A stretch of 64,000 bases of DNA from Haematobia irritans (GCF_050003625.1 NC_134401.1:66309242-66373241); one strand, 5' to 3'. Positions 1 to 11,299 are shown, counted from the first letter of the stretch. Notes: generated by a model from the sequence alone, not told the origin. Made by a program: numbers and translations.

Positions 1-228
1 CGCCTTGTTTGAGATTGAAAATTCTTTTCGATGCATTTGCTCAACACAGACCGCTCGAAGACTTCCATCTCCTTTGCAGCTGAGGGAGAGATTGAAAACC
101 ATATCGGTAAAGCATAGATCAGAATAGGTCTAATTGCTGCTTTGTAAATCAGCAGTTTAGTGTCACGAGGAAGATATCGGTTATGAAGGACTCTGGAGAT
201 AATTCCAGTAATCTTTTTTGCCTTGATT
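1..228 (-). pseudogene. Jockey-clade LINE reverse transcriptase fragment (downstream part)
   Basis: The minus strand encodes an open stretch reading LIKAKKITGIISRVLHNRY, then KLLIYKAAIRPILIYALPIW, then a segment with VFERSVLSKCIEKN. This is the end of the RT domain of Jockey-type non-LTR retrotransposons, where '(Y)K..IRPI..YA.P.W' is a typical block. A stop closes the frame upstream near 229 and the window edge cuts it at 1. It continues the RT fragment at 803-971, from which it is separated by unrelated sequence, so the copy is dead. Clade assignment is by motif only. Confidence 0.7.
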
Positions 229-754
229 AGGAGTTAAGTTTTTAATATTTAATATTTAAAAAAAGGTATGAATACCTTTCTTCTAGGCCAATTTATTGGT
301 AGCTCCTGCTACTCAAATAAATCACACAGACCTTGTAGCTACTGCTGCTTGAGAGAAAAAACCAAAGACTTTTATTTCGTAGCTCTGCTACCAATTCAAA
401 ATATGTCTTTATTGTTTGCAATGAGTTTTTTAACTGATCTGATTTTCTACATACAATTCTATAAGTAAGTTATTTTAAAAATGATTATTAAGTGTTTTCA
501 TTGATTTAGTTTATGCTAAGTAGACTATTGTGCATTTCTGTTTGTTTGCATTTTGATTTTAATTCTCGAAATCATTCGTCAACAACGGAAGGTTGTTGAC
601 CTAATTTGATTTCACTAAATAAATGCAATTTCGGTAGAAATTTAATATTGGGCAAAAAAACAGGAAACGCGCGCATAAGAAAAGTAACCATTAAAGCATA
701 CATCAAATAAATATACGTGGGGGTGATACCGTAACTATTAGGTTAGGTATTAGG
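229..754. other. Unassigned AT-rich spacer splitting the LINE fragment
   Basis: It contains no recognisable coding sequence. A 66-codon ORF at 268-468 has no family resemblance and I treat it as chance. The stretch lies between two consecutive pieces of one RT domain, so it is probably an insertion or a rearrangement filler. Confidence 0.4.
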
Positions 755-802
755 TCGGAGTGAATTTCAGCAATTTAAATAAATTGCTGAAATTCACTCC
801 GA
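755..802. repeat. Perfect 22-bp inverted repeat with 4-base loop
   Basis: The arms 755-776 and 781-802 are exact reverse complements around the loop 'aaat'. The right arm contains the RT codons for L-G-V-N-F of the fragment at 803-971, so the left arm is an inverted copy of LINE coding sequence. It sits exactly where the LINE fragment breaks off. Confidence 0.9.
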
Positions 803-971
803 GATATTTCATTGTTGTTTTGACAGGAATTGCAATGCCATTGACAGAAATATTTAGATTTTTGCTTTGAGGCACTACATGGCGCGCGCATTTCCCTGTG
901 GGGTTCCTTATACATATTGCTTCAGATTTGGATGCATACAAGTACTTGAGTAATCGGTAACCGGTTTGCAT
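803..971 (-). pseudogene. Jockey-clade LINE reverse transcriptase fragment (upstream part)
   Basis: The minus-strand frame reads KSEAICIRNPTGK, later NISVNGIAIPVKTTMKYLGVNF. This is the '(N)..K(S/T)E.i.i....' to '..KYLGV..' block of LINE RTs, just before the segment preserved at 1-228. The frame runs into the inverted repeat at 755-802 and loses homology there. Reading order on the minus strand (this piece first, then 1-228) fits one interrupted element. Confidence 0.7.
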
Positions 972-1189
972 ATGTATGCCAGGGTTGTATTTTTCATATG
1001 AAGGGCGTATATACGACTTAAAAATCCGTTAATTTCAAATTGTAAGGGAGCGTATTCACATTGTGAATGTGATTTTTGAAATAGATTATGTTTGTGTTTA
1101 AGTTTAATTGAATATTTTTAAAAGTTGTTTGAAAAAAGAAAGCCTAATAATAGTTGTAATACATTATTTATTGAATTTTAGTATTTTAT
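972..1189 (+). other. Probable leader of the Gypsy-like element
   Basis: Non-coding AT-rich sequence directly upstream of the gag-like ORF at 1190. It ends in 'attgaattttag', which resembles a splice acceptor a few bases before the ATG. No LTR or primer-binding site could be identified. Confidence 0.3.
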
Positions 1190-1414
1190 ATGGAGTACAT
1201 AAATGAATTGGGAAAACTGAAAAATAATTTGAAAAATAGTGTAAACAGAACCTTCACTAAGAATTATTTGGAAGAAAAGTTTGCACGGTTAAATTTTCTG
1301 AAAGAAGAGGTTAATAAAGTTGTTGATGAAGAAGAGGCCAAAGCTTTAAAAATACAATTTGAGCAACTTCTTGGAGAAACCGAAAGCATTTTAAAGAGTT
1401 TTAAAGTAAAATAG
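1190..1414 (+). pseudogene. Gypsy-superfamily gag, N-terminal fragment
   Basis: A 74-codon ORF rich in Lys, Glu, Leu and Asn, predicted largely helical, with the pattern of the N-terminal region of Gag from gypsy/17.6-type LTR retrotransposons. The frame stops at 1414 and Gag-like sequence resumes 30 bases later in ORF 1445, so a frameshift or short deletion separates the two. The identification rests mostly on position ahead of the clearer Gag segment. Confidence 0.45.
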
Positions 1415-1444
1415 GAAGTCGTAAAGCTAGAAAGTTTTCCCAAT

Positions 1445-1881
1445 ATGGCGTCTTTTGACATTTCTATGGTAGGCAAAAATCTACAGGTGTTAAAGGGAAT
1501 TTTTAAATTTTTGGATGATTTTATTTCGCAAGCTGAATTACTGCAAGATTTGTTGATAGAAAAAGATAGACCCATATTCGTTAAGTATGTCTATAATTTC
1601 AAGCTGAGGAGCATTTTAGGTCGTTCCAACAAGCCAACAACATGGCGCGAATTGAAGAAAAATTTAGAGGAAGCATTTCCAAATCCGAAAACTTTGCAAC
1701 AAGTTTTGACTGAGTTGGGTACAACGGTGCAAGGAAGGTCGACGATAACTGAGTTTAGGGAAAAAGTTTCAGAGCTTGCAGATCAATTAAGTGGATTTGA
1801 GATTGGGAATTTGTCTAATCCATCACAAGAGACAAAGGATGCAATATATAAAGTGAGTGATGGCATGGCACTTACAGCCGT
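1445..1881 (+). pseudogene. Gypsy-superfamily gag, central fragment
   Basis: The encoded segment contains KPTTWRELKKNLEEAF, later LGTTVQGRSTITEFREKV, the helical capsid-like core of Gag in gypsy-superfamily elements. The reading frame is cut at ALTA by an insertion and resumes with VNVFVKGVSAECQP at 3476. The five bases GCCGT are present on both sides of the insert (1877-1881 and 3471-3475), so removing the insert restores the frame. The native protein would be a virus-like-particle structural protein; this copy is broken. Confidence 0.7.
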
Positions 1882-3470
1882 ATTCATAAAAAGTTAATTG
1901 ACGTTTATGAACGATTGATAAATTATTTCATGAAAAATAGCATTCATAAACGATTAATAGCTTACCAAACCTTTAACAAGTCTTTGGTAAATTGTAAAAA
2001 TTTATTGTCGGATGCACCCTTCTTTAACTCATTGATAAAATTGCAAAATGCTTTTTTGGGCAATACCTATTAATGTATCGCTGTTTTATGCTATTTTGTA
2101 TATCATTATATGCCAATGCGTATAAAATGGGCGATCTTTTCTTATAAAAACCCTATTTTTATACCATTTTTCAAAATACTAATCCAAATAAGAGAACTGC
2201 AGAAATAGTCGTACAAAATGCATTCCTACTAATATTATGTAAATTTAACGTCATCTTAAACTTCCTTTTGTTACTTTAATGAAAAATGCGTCGAAAAGTA
2301 GCTCGAGAAATTAAATAGATGAATTCCATTAGATTAGTGATGTGTTTTGAATAACAATAGACTTTATATTCGAATACAATCCGGTTCGATTAATACTAAT
2401 ATTGATACTAACATATTGACTAATTATAAAATGATTGTATATTGTGAGTAATGCATTCTGTATAAATTAATTTAGCCTGGAAAATTATGTTTCGCCACAA
2501 AATCATTAAAATGTCGATCTTCATCACTACGATGAAAATGACAAGATGTAACGACATGTGTTGCCACCTGATAACTAAAAACGCATGATAACTACACCCT
2601 CAAAAAAAATCGCTTCTCTAACATATGTTCCAAACATATTTTGCAGGAAGCACATATATTATTGGATACTGCCGAAACATTAATATGTTTGTTTTATGTG
2701 AGCATATTATATGTTTGGAAGCATTTTGAGTCCAAAAATAGTATATGCTTGGAATAATTCCTCAAAGAATATTGTGCTCATTCCCTCACATAATTTTCAC
2801 TTCCACGAAATTTTTGAGTTCTTCGCATCTTTTTCTGTAATACAAATATACTGTTTTTTCAAATGTCTATTCCCTTGGTTCCGAATGTCTATTCTCTTTA
2901 TTCCGAATACTCATTCTAATATTCAAATTAAATGAAACAGTTTTCCGAAACAACATACAAGCGGTTTCACAGAAATTGCTCTCATTTCATTCTCTCGCTG
3001 TGTTATGTCGATATCTTTTTATTCAACCCTCCCGGTTTCCATCTCTATTTCTTTCTCTATACTAACTCTCTCTCTCTCTCTCTGTCGCTCTCTGAATAAA
3101 GTATCACAACATATATATGTTTACTCGAAATTTGTAAATTTATATATGTTTACATTCACACATATTATTTTTATGAAACATTCATGCCCCAAACATAATA
3201 TATTCTAACATATTAACATATGTGTCCCAAACATTTTGTGTTAGTTTAGGAATATTACACGTTTGCACTTAAATATATTGTGTTTAAAAATTGTGCCCGA
3301 AACACATTTTGTTTATATCGGAACATATGAAAAACATATTTTTCTAACAGTGTATAATAGTGTTATTAATGATTAATGAATACCCATTTTTATATAAGGC
3401 TTATAGAATAAAAAGAGCGTGATAGCTATCACTGGTTTAGAGTGCGCGTTAATGATTTTTTATGAATAAG
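1882..3470. mobile_element. TIR element inserted in gag (contains a nested element)
   Basis: The ends are inverted: the left begins ATTCATAAAAA and the right finishes TTTTTATGAAT followed by AAG. The flanks carry GCCGT on both sides; the longer 8-base flanks ACAGCCGT and AAGGCCGT match at 6 of 8 positions, which would suit a hAT-like element with a mutated duplication. No transposase ORF is visible, so it is non-autonomous. It also hosts the AACATAT element at 2595-3352; without that insert it would be about 830 bp. Confidence 0.65.
2595..3352. mobile_element. AACATAT-rich TA-flanked element, copy 1
   Basis: Starts CACCCTCAAAAA and ends with the inverse of CACTGTTAGAAAAA, flanked by TA on both sides (2593-2594, 3353-3354). 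The interior is full of 'aacatat' and 'atatgttt' words and includes a short (TC)n run near 3066-3083. Copies 2 and 3 are at 55055-56028 and 57112-58089. Unlike them, this copy lacks the 88-bp retroposon and the tRNA-like segment. TA flanks suggest mobilisation by a Tc1/mariner-type transposase; no coding capacity. Confidence 0.7.
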
Positions 3471-3475
3471 GCCGT

Positions 3476-4008
3476 TAATGTTTTTGTTAAGGGTGTTAGT
3501 GCTGAATGTCAGCCAATATTATTATCGAATATGCCGAAAACTTTAAGCGAGGCGGCACAGAGATGTATTACCGGCGAGAAGAATTTAGATTCAGCAGATA
3601 AGAATATGTTTTTCGTAAATAGAGGTCTTGATAGGAATTTGAGAGGTGGAAGAAGTAAAAATGATAATAGTAGATATGGAAGTAATAATAGGTTTGGGAA
3701 CAACAATGACAACAATGGAGAGTTTCGACGATAGATACAGACGCAACGAAAAGCAGAATTACAATTGGCGACATAACAATGCTAATGACAGTAGCCGAGG
3801 ACAGAACAATTATCGAAATAATAACTATAAGTACACAAGAAATAATGGACACGGCAGTCATCGCGTCAATTATGCTCAAAACACCCGGAACCGTTCATAT
3901 GACGGGAGATCGAATCAACGTTTTCGAGCATTTCCCTATTCAGCTGATGAGGGAAACTACGAAGGCCGGACAATGGAGGAAGCTGTTGTCCAAGAGGGCC
4001 AAATGTAA
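3476..4008 (+). pseudogene. Gypsy-superfamily gag, C-terminal fragment (two frames)
   Basis: Continues gag after the insert with VNVFVKGVSAECQP and LSNMPKTLSEAAQRC, then a long low-complexity tail rich in Asn, Arg, Tyr and Gly, typical of Gag tails in gypsy/17.6 relatives that lack CCHC knuckles. A frameshift near 3715 moves the tail from the frame ending at 3734 to the frame ending at 4008. The Asn/Arg tail is probably nucleic-acid binding in intact relatives. Confidence 0.65.
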
Positions 4009-4045
4009 GAATTTTCAATATATCAGCAAAATCTAGCGCATTTTT

Positions 4046-4940
4046 ATACCATTCACCACTACTGTGGCACAGGGTATAATAAGTTTTGTGCATTTGTATG
4101 TAACGCCAAGAAGGAGTAATCATAGACCAACCTTTTAGTATACGGATCGGCTTAGAATTAAATTCTTAACCTAACCTAACCTATGTATTTTTGTGTGCAA
4201 AGTACAGCTCGCAGTTTTAGTCCGATTGTCCTAAAATTTGGTATAGGGTCCTGTTTCGGCTCAAAGACGATCCCTATTGAAAAAATCGGTTCAGATTCCG
4301 TACATCCGAATATTTTATGAGTCTCGAAAAACTTGCAAAATATCAGCCAAATCGGTTCAGATTTAGATATAGCTCCCATATATAGCTTTCGCCCGATTTA
4401 CACTCATTTGCCCACAGAGGCCAATTTTTTACTCCGATTTGGTTGAAATTTTGCATAGGGAGTAAAATTACGATTGTAACTGTGCGTACCAAATTTGGTT
4501 GACATCGGTTCACATTTAGATATAGCTCCCATATATATGTTTTTCTGATTTCGGCAAAAATGGTCAAAATACCAACATTTTCCTTGTTAAATCGCCACTG
4601 CTTAGTCGAACAGTTGTAAAAATGACTCTAATTTTCCTAAACTTCTAATACATATGTATATATCGAGCGATAAATCATAAATAAACTTTTGCGAAGTTTC
4701 CATAAAATTGCTGCAGATTTAAATGTGTTCCACCCTAGTGCATTAGCCAACTTAAATTTTGAATCTATAGATTTTGTAAAAGTCTATCAAATTCTGTCCA
4801 AAGTGATATTTAAATGTATATAGTTGGAACAAACCATTATATATAGCATCCAACACATTTGACGGATGTGATATGGTATCGAAAATTTAGATCTACAAAG
4901 TGGTGCAGGGTATAATATAGTCGGCCCCGCCCGACTTTAG
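4046..4940. repeat. Calyptrate-type interspersed repeat, inserted between gag and protease
   Basis: Starts at 'tataccattcaccactactg' and ends near 'gactttccttacttg'. It contains the recurring phrase 'gatatagctcccatatatat' and 'ggttcagatttagatatag'. Related sequence recurs at 6684-6931, 10459-10936 and 14039-15195. There is no ORF of note. It separates gag (ends 4008) from protease (starts about 4955). Confidence 0.65.
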
Positions 4941-4954
4941 ACTTTCCTTACTTG

Positions 4955-5187
4955 TTATCTATAAAATGTTGCAACATTAATAAAGAATTAAGATTTTTGG
5001 TTGATACTGGAGCTGATGTTTCAATTTGCAAAAATCACGATTTTGGCGATATAAATCAAAATGAAACTGTGAAATTCACTGGCATTACTGAAGATGCAGT
5101 ATAGTGTGGTACTACATCATTAAATTTAAATATTGAGAGATTTGTTTTGGATGACAAGTGTTATATTGTTGATGGGAAATTTAAATT
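4955..5187 (+). pseudogene. Gypsy-superfamily retropepsin fragment
   Basis: The frame reads LRFLVDTGADVSICKNHDF, the aspartic protease active-site block (catalytic D in DTGA) of LTR retrotransposons, followed by GDINQNETVKFTGITEDAV and a stop at 5102-5104. Protease-like sequence continues to about 5187, where a TIR element interrupts it. No reverse transcriptase, RNase H or integrase of this element follows in the window, so pol is truncated. Confidence 0.7.
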
Positions 5188-6261
5188 CACTGGTAGAAAA
5201 ATGTTTCGTACTATTAACGAACGGTTTTCGTTGATTATTTTTCGTTAATATTACGAAATTTTTCATCATAAGAACGAAAGTGATCGTTAATACAATGAAA
5301 TCAATCTTTAAAAGACAATTTTTTGTTTTGGTTTTTCGTTATATTAATGAAACACGTTTCGTTAATATTACGAATATTAACATTGTAATTGTTTGAAGAA
5401 TTAGAATACATTATAATCATTTGCCCATAGAGAGTAACTTTTTGAAACTTTTAGCCCTTAAAACAGTCGTTTTATATACTCCGAAACTGGAATTGAAAAT
5501 TTCATTTATAAAACGAAAACGATCGTTAATATAATTATATGGATCTTTAAAAAATAAATTTTAACAATATTTACATTACACTTTCATTTTGAATAGTAAA
5601 CATAGATGGTGGGTGATTTAAATTGGTGTTTTTCTTTTTTTTTGTATATTCGCAAAAAATTTAGTGTAAATCTTTAGTGAAAATGCCCCGGGGAAGTGAA
5701 CTTTCAGATGATGAACAGAACAACTACCGTAATGAACCTTGGTTGCAAAAACATTGGATAAATGGACACGGCTATACGATTATCACTTTTTGGTCTTAGA
5801 AATAAAATGCTTTTTTTCTTAACTGAAAGCCACAATATATGATTATTAAATTACTTAATTTATCAACGCACATTATTTCCTACTGTATATAAATCATATT
5901 TCAAAGATCTTAACAAAAAATGCAATAATTGGTTGGTTTCATTAATATAACGTTTGTGTTCTTTTGTACAATGTTCGCCTTTCATTCATACAATGAAAAA
6001 ACTGATTGATTTTCATTCATACAACGTATAAGCTGCATCCATACAATGTATAAATTTCATTCATATAACGAATAATATTCGTTAATACAACGAAAAGACT
6101 ACGTAACAGCAACGTAATTATTCGTTAATACTACGAAATGTATAAATATAACGTAAAATTACGTTGTTATAATGAAATGCTACGTTGGCTGACTTTTAAT
6201 GAAGAATTTTGTTAATACAACGTAGAAATTCATCGTATTAACGAAACTTTTTCTACCAGTG
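5188..6261. mobile_element. 1.07 kb TIR element with CGTTAATA-type subterminal repeats
   Basis: Termini are inverted repeats: CACTGGTAGAAAAA at the left and its reverse complement at the right, with similarity extending into GTTTCGT. The ends are studded with variants of 'cgttaata' and 'acgaa' in both orientations, as in many MITEs where such repeats bind transposase. No transposase ORF. No clear target duplication was found (flanks aatt and taat). Confidence 0.65.
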
Positions 6262-6683
6262 TAATAACTCAATTTTTTTATTTTTCAGTAGAGACAAAAA
6301 ACTGTAGTAAAAAAGTATTAAACCTGAAGAAAACATAACGGCATTTCTTTAATGAAAGATTAGTAAAAATGGGAGTATTTTACAGTGTGTATCGTTTTTT
6401 AATGAAAAGTGAAAATTCCAAAATTTTGAGTTACTACGCTTTCTCTCTCTGGGTGTAATTGGGTGCTGGTTTTAACACTCAAAAATCACCTTATTGAAAA
6501 TGAAAAAGATAAATAAATAAACGTATAGTCTTTTCTATTGAAATATTATTTCAAAAGTATATTTAGCTGGAAATATTATTGAATATCTTGTAACTGGACA
6601 TGATACAGAAAATCTGGAAATTCCAGGCCTTTCCAGTCCGTTGGGAACCCTAGTATGCAGTATGTCGATATGTTTAATAAGAT
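6262..6683. other. Unassigned non-coding sequence
   Basis: No recognisable coding or repeat family was seen. It lies between the TIR element and the dispersed repeat that hosts LOA copy A. Confidence 0.4.
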
Positions 6684-6931
6684 TATTCACCACTACTGTG
6701 GTACAGGGTATAATAAGTTTGTGCATTTGTATGTAACGCTAAGAGGGACCGCTCTTAGACCCATCTTTTAGTATACCAATCGTCTTAGAATTAAATTCTG
6801 AGTAGATTTAGCGATGTCCATCTGTCTGTCTGTTCAAATATTTTTTTGTGCAAAGTACAGCTCGTAGCTCATGTCCGATCATCCTCAACTTTGGCACATC
6901 GTCTTTTTTCGGTTCAGATTTAGATATAGCT
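6684..6931. repeat. Calyptrate-type interspersed repeat, left half (host of LOA copy A)
   Basis: Opens with 'attattcaccactactgtgg', nearly the same as the repeat at 4046, and ends at the duplicated target agatatagct (6922-6931). The right half resumes at 10459. Confidence 0.65.
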
Positions 6932-7037
6932 CATATTTCAATCATCGAACTGAACGGACGTGTTTTTTAATAGCGGATTATTTCATCGTAATAGGTATCC
7001 ATTACGAATTTCACGTGTGGTGGAAAATTAAACCGAT

Positions 7038-7304
7038 ATGCAGCGAAATTCAAAGTCATCCAGTAGGTTGCTAACTTCAGGGTCCAGTGGACGGGTATCG
7101 ACTGAAGTTATAAAGTTGGGCAGTGACCAAGCCCAATCTTGTGAAGCCGAACGAAAAATAAAAACTGCAGACATTGACGAACATCGTATGCGGAAAGTCC
7201 CTGCAGGCTCAAACCTCACCAAAGCTGAACCGCGGGTTGTTGCGAGAGTCACCGAGATCTGTGAAGATGAAGCCCTTGATGACTCAATTGAAGCGGTGAT
7301 GTGA
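7038..7304 (+). pseudogene. LOA copy A: ORF1 remnant
   Basis: The N-terminal part (TSGSSGRVSTEVIKLGSDQ) matches the start of ORF1 in copy B (TSGPSGRVSTGVINLGYDQ). It then jumps to the C-terminal end (EICEDEALDDSIEA). The central DUF4780-like part is missing, about 0.9 kb by comparison with copy B. ORF1 proteins of this clade are RNA-binding particle components. Confidence 0.65.
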
Positions 7305-7310
7305 CGGTGG

Positions 7311-10300
7311 TTGAAAATTTGGATGGTTCTACGGTTCCTCCAGATAAATCTTCACCATTGTAAGGCCGCTTGTGCTGCCTTAAAAGTTCTCCTGATGAAA
7401 GGAGACATAGATATAGTTCGTATTCAAGACCCATACATATATAAGAACAAGATCTGTGAATTAAGCACTCCTGGTTTCAAACTTTTGCATAATACCGGTA
7501 AAGATATATATCGAGCATGTATAATTGCTAAAAATGAACTAAACTTGCTTCTGCTTCCTTCATTGAGCAATGCAGACACTGTCGTAGCCAGTCTAGAGAT
7601 ATCCAAATGCAAATACTGCCTCCATGTGCCGTTAAGACCTTAGTTGAGGAGTAACTGAAAACAAAGACAAAACTCATTATGGGATGTGATGCAAATGCAC
7701 ATTATAGTATTTGGGGAAGTAGTGATACTAATGCAAGGGGAGAGACGCTAATAGATAATAATAGTTTATTTTGCGTACTAACCTGGTAGTTTGCAATAAG
7801 TGAGATGCACCAACCTTCGCCACCAAAAACAGGCAAGAGGTTTTGGACGTCACATTGGACTCTCCGGAACTGAATGATAAGATATCTGAGTGACAAGTTT
7901 TGAGGGAACATAGCTTCTCAGATCATCGCTACATCAGTTTCAGATTGGCTGTTCGTACTTCAAACACCATATTTCCGCCAAATGTTAGGAAAGCTGATTG
8001 GAATAGGTATAGGGAATCGTTCTATATGATGATACCGGAAATACCAGAGACAAATATGAGCACTGTGCAAGATATCGAACACACAGTGGAGAGGATTACT
8101 AGAGGGAAGTCAAGGGGGAAAATCGACCACCATGGTGGTCTACGGAGTTAAGTAATACATATGAGGAAATCATGCAGGCAGCTCTTTAACAAAGCAAAGT
8201 CCACCAGAGCTCCTGAGGATTGGGACGCTAACAAGGAGAATTTGAGAGGATACAAGCGAGAACTGAGAAAGGCTCAGCATAACTCTTGGAATGTTTACTG
8301 CAGCAGTATTGAAAATACGTCCGAGGCTTCCAGACTACGCAAGGAAGTGGATGCTAGTATCCACTAACTCCGCTCCAGGTTTCATTAAAACATCGGAGGA
8401 CAATTGGACAACGTCCAGGAGATGCTGGAGGTACTATTGGACACACATTTTCCTGGAAATCAGACCATGTTTTGGCGGTGCCACAGTGGCTCAGCGGTCA
8501 TTTCCTATAGAGGAAATTGTATCGGAATCTAGAATAAAATGGGCGTTAAATAGCTTTGGGCCATTCACATCCCCCGGACCTGATGGAATTACTGCGGCGG
8601 AGTTACAAGCAGTGACTGAAAGAATTATCCCCTGGTTTACGGTGATATACAAAGGATGCCACACTAGGACAAGCAAACATACAAAGTTATGTGAACAGAA
8701 GCACTCCCCAAGGAGGAGTTCTATCACCTCTTCTATGGAATGTTGCTATAAACAACCTTCTGGTTTCCCTAAAAAAAGGATAAAATTGGTGGCATACGCA
8801 GTCGATGTGGCGCTAGCAGCAAATTCCCATCCACAATAAGAGATATTATACAGAGAGCCCTCCGGATGACTGAGAAATGGGCGAAAGATAATGGTCTTGG
8901 GGTAAATCCTGCAAATGCAGAACTAGTCATGCACTGCAAAGATCGCAAAACTCCCACGGTTGAGCCCATATCTTACGGGCTATTGAAATTCCCTTTGGTG
9001 AGTGTGCAAAATACCTTGGCTTTATTCTGGACAGGAAGCTGAACTTTAAACTTAATATTGAAGAAAGAACGAGAAAAGCCACGGTAGCTTTGTACTCGTG
9101 CAAAGAGGTAAAAAGAGGGGACTAAAAACGAAAATTGTGCATTGGCTATACACGGCAGTTGTTGGACCTATAATGCTATATGGTGTTGTAGTCTGGTGCC
9201 CGGCACTTCAGCAACCGACAGGTTTAGATAAAGTTCAGCGTATGGCGTGATTGTGTATCTCAGGCGCATTCAGTAAGACTGGAACAGATTCCCTTAATGC
9301 CAGACTTGAACAGATTCCCATGCTGCAACGGCTCTGCGGTTGCGCGAGCTATCGCTGTGGTCGGAAAATATGTACGGTCACAGTTCGGTCCTCAAAATAA
9401 TGCCAGATGTGCCTAACGTAGTGGATTACACTCTGGCGAAACTACTCTTCTACAAAAAGTTTGAAACTCTAATTGCCAACAGTGAGGCGTGGTGTACACA
9501 GACCCCGGGGAATAAAAGACATATAGATTTCTACACTGATGGCTCCAAATTGGATGGACAAGTGAGTTTCGGAGTATATTCTAAAGATCTGGAACTTCGA
9601 ATAGCGAAAAGATTACCTAATCACTGTAGTGTTTTTCAGGCTGAAATATTAGCAATAAGAGAGGTGGCGAATTGGCTGAGAAGTAATGTTCCAAAAAAAT
9701 GTTGGCATTAATATATACTCAGAAAGTCAACCTGCAATAAAATCCTTAACTCGAAAACGGCCATCGACTGCCGCAAATCTCTCAACGAGATGCCTGAACA
9801 GTACAATATTCACCAAATGTGGGTGCCTGGCCATAGGAACATACATAAATCAGATGAGTTAGCAAGGCTAGGAACTACCTTACATATTCCAGGGGAACTA
9901 GAATCGGTTGGTATGCCTGGGGCTACCTGCAAGGTCTTACTGCGTGAGAAGGCAGCCATGATGGGAGAATTGCAAGTGTTGTAACGACACCAAGCAAATA
10001 TGGCCCCATTTAAACTTGAACCGCACACTAGATATGCTAGTGTTCTCAAGACGTCAGATATCACTCCTGATATCTGCTATAACGGGTCGCTGCCTGATAG
10101 GCGATTTTGCAAAAACTATTGGTGCGAAGTATAATGACTATTGTATGAGCTGTCATGATGCGGAGGAAAAGGAATCAATAAAACACCTCTTGTGTGAGTG
10201 TCCTGCATTTTGTGTAAGGCGTAAGCAAATTTTAGGGGCATATAGCTTCAGATTACTGGCGGACCTGGAAAACGTTAACATAAGCAGTCTGTTAATGTTT

Positions 10301-10381
10301 TTTGGAACAATCTGGTTGGTTCAACAAATGAAAATAATAGTGAAGGTTCAGTGGTTAAAACTATGTAATCGGTACTTTTAG
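7311..10381 (+). pseudogene. LOA copy A: ORF2 remnant (EN-RT-RNase H)
   Basis: Pieces in several frames match copy C throughout: endonuclease N-terminus at 7320-7640 (LRFLQINLHHCKAACAAL), middle at 7900-8370, RT pieces 8291-9100, RNase H at 9490-9711 (IDFYTDGSKLDGQVSFGVYS) and 9790-9984, and the C-terminal knuckle CMSCHDAEEKESIKHLLCEC at 10016-10381. Several frameshifts, stops and a deletion inside RT (near 8660, where the RPISL block is absent) make it non-functional. It is the most decayed of the longer LOA copies here. Confidence 0.75.
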
Positions 10382-10458
10382 TTAAATGTGGTATCACAAT
10401 GGACTGAATAGTCTAAGTGAGCCTGAAACTCAATCGGGCTGCCACTTTAACCTAACCA

Positions 10459-10936
10459 AGATATAGCTTCCATATATATTTATAACCGATGTGGTAATAA
10501 ATGATGTATTTATCAACCGATGTGCTCCTAATTTCGTATAATAGAAAGTGTTTTTAGTTTCGTAAATTTTGCAGAATATCCGTTCGGTTCAAATTCAGAT
10601 ATATCTTTCGACCGATTTACACTCCTATGGCTTCATAGGCCAAAGTTTTATCCCGGTTTACGTAAACTTTTGCACAGGGAGTAGAACTATCATTATAAAT
10701 ATGCATACTGAATGTGATTGAAATCGGTTCAGATTTAGACATAGCTCCCATATATATGTTTCGTCCGATTTATAGCCATATGACCACCGTAGGTCAAAAT
10801 TTCACTCCGATTTACTTAAAATTGTGCGAAAGGAATGGAATTAACATTTTTAGTATGCATGCCAAATTTAGTTGAAATCGGTTCAGATCTAGATATAGCT
10901 GCCATATATATCTTTCGCACTTATAAGGCCCCAGAG
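10459..10936. repeat. Calyptrate-type interspersed repeat, right half
   Basis: Begins with the second copy of the 10-bp target of LOA copy A and continues with 'ttccatatatat', 'ggttcagatttagacatag' and related phrases. It fades into the AATT-rich element at about 10937. Confidence 0.6.
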
Positions 10937-11215
10937 GACAAAATTTCACACAAAGAAATTTTTGATTCAATCATGAAATTAATTGATCCAATTAATTTTT
11001 TAATTGAAATGTCTTCAAGCACGAAAATGATAGTATCAATTGCAGTTTTAATTGTAAATTAAAAAATATTTGATTAAAAAACTAATTGATTTCGTTAGCA
11101 AATTTCAATTAATTTTTTAATTGATTGAATTAAAAATTTATCTGATGTTGATTGCAAACGTCAATTAATTTTTTCATTAAAAATGTAACTATTTTCAATT
11201 ACTTTTTTAACACAC
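10937..11215. mobile_element. AATT-rich MITE, divergent copy
   Basis: Shares 'gattcaatca.gaaattaattgatcc', 'aattaattttttaattga' and 'atgtcttcaa' with the MITEs at 23926-24191 and 27316-27604. It is more divergent, and the right end and target duplication are not clear. Confidence 0.55.
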
Positions 11216-11299
11216 TTACGATAAATCATAAACGCATGCTTGAGAAATTTTGTGCAATTTAAATATTTCCAATATTTTTTTTAGTGTATTATTATAAAT

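Larger units (their letters stand above)
6932..10458 (+). mobile_element. LOA-clade non-LTR retrotransposon, copy A (decayed)
   Basis: A LINE with remnants of ORF1, an endonuclease, RT, RNase H and a cysteine-rich C-terminus, ending in TAACC units. It is flanked by a perfect 10-bp duplication, agatatagct, at 6922-6931 and 10459-10468, inside a dispersed repeat, so both ends are real. It has the 5' end shared with copy B ('tcgaac.gaacggacgt') but lacks most of ORF1, so it suffered an internal deletion rather than 5' truncation. Assignment to LOA rests on the RT block 'FRPISLSSFLLKTLER' in sister copies and the encoded RNase H. Confidence 0.8.

Noticed and set aside
1264..1575. Minus-strand ORF over gag
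   Set aside because: Shadow of the gag-like plus-strand frames.
3062..3092. (CT)n run as a GAGA-factor regulatory site
   Set aside because: It lies in the interior of a nested MITE with no nearby gene; a simple microsatellite is sufficient.
2595..3352. CRISPR-like array of AACATAT words
   Set aside because: Irregular spacing, no constant repeat length, eukaryotic context, and TA-flanked termini identify it as a MITE.
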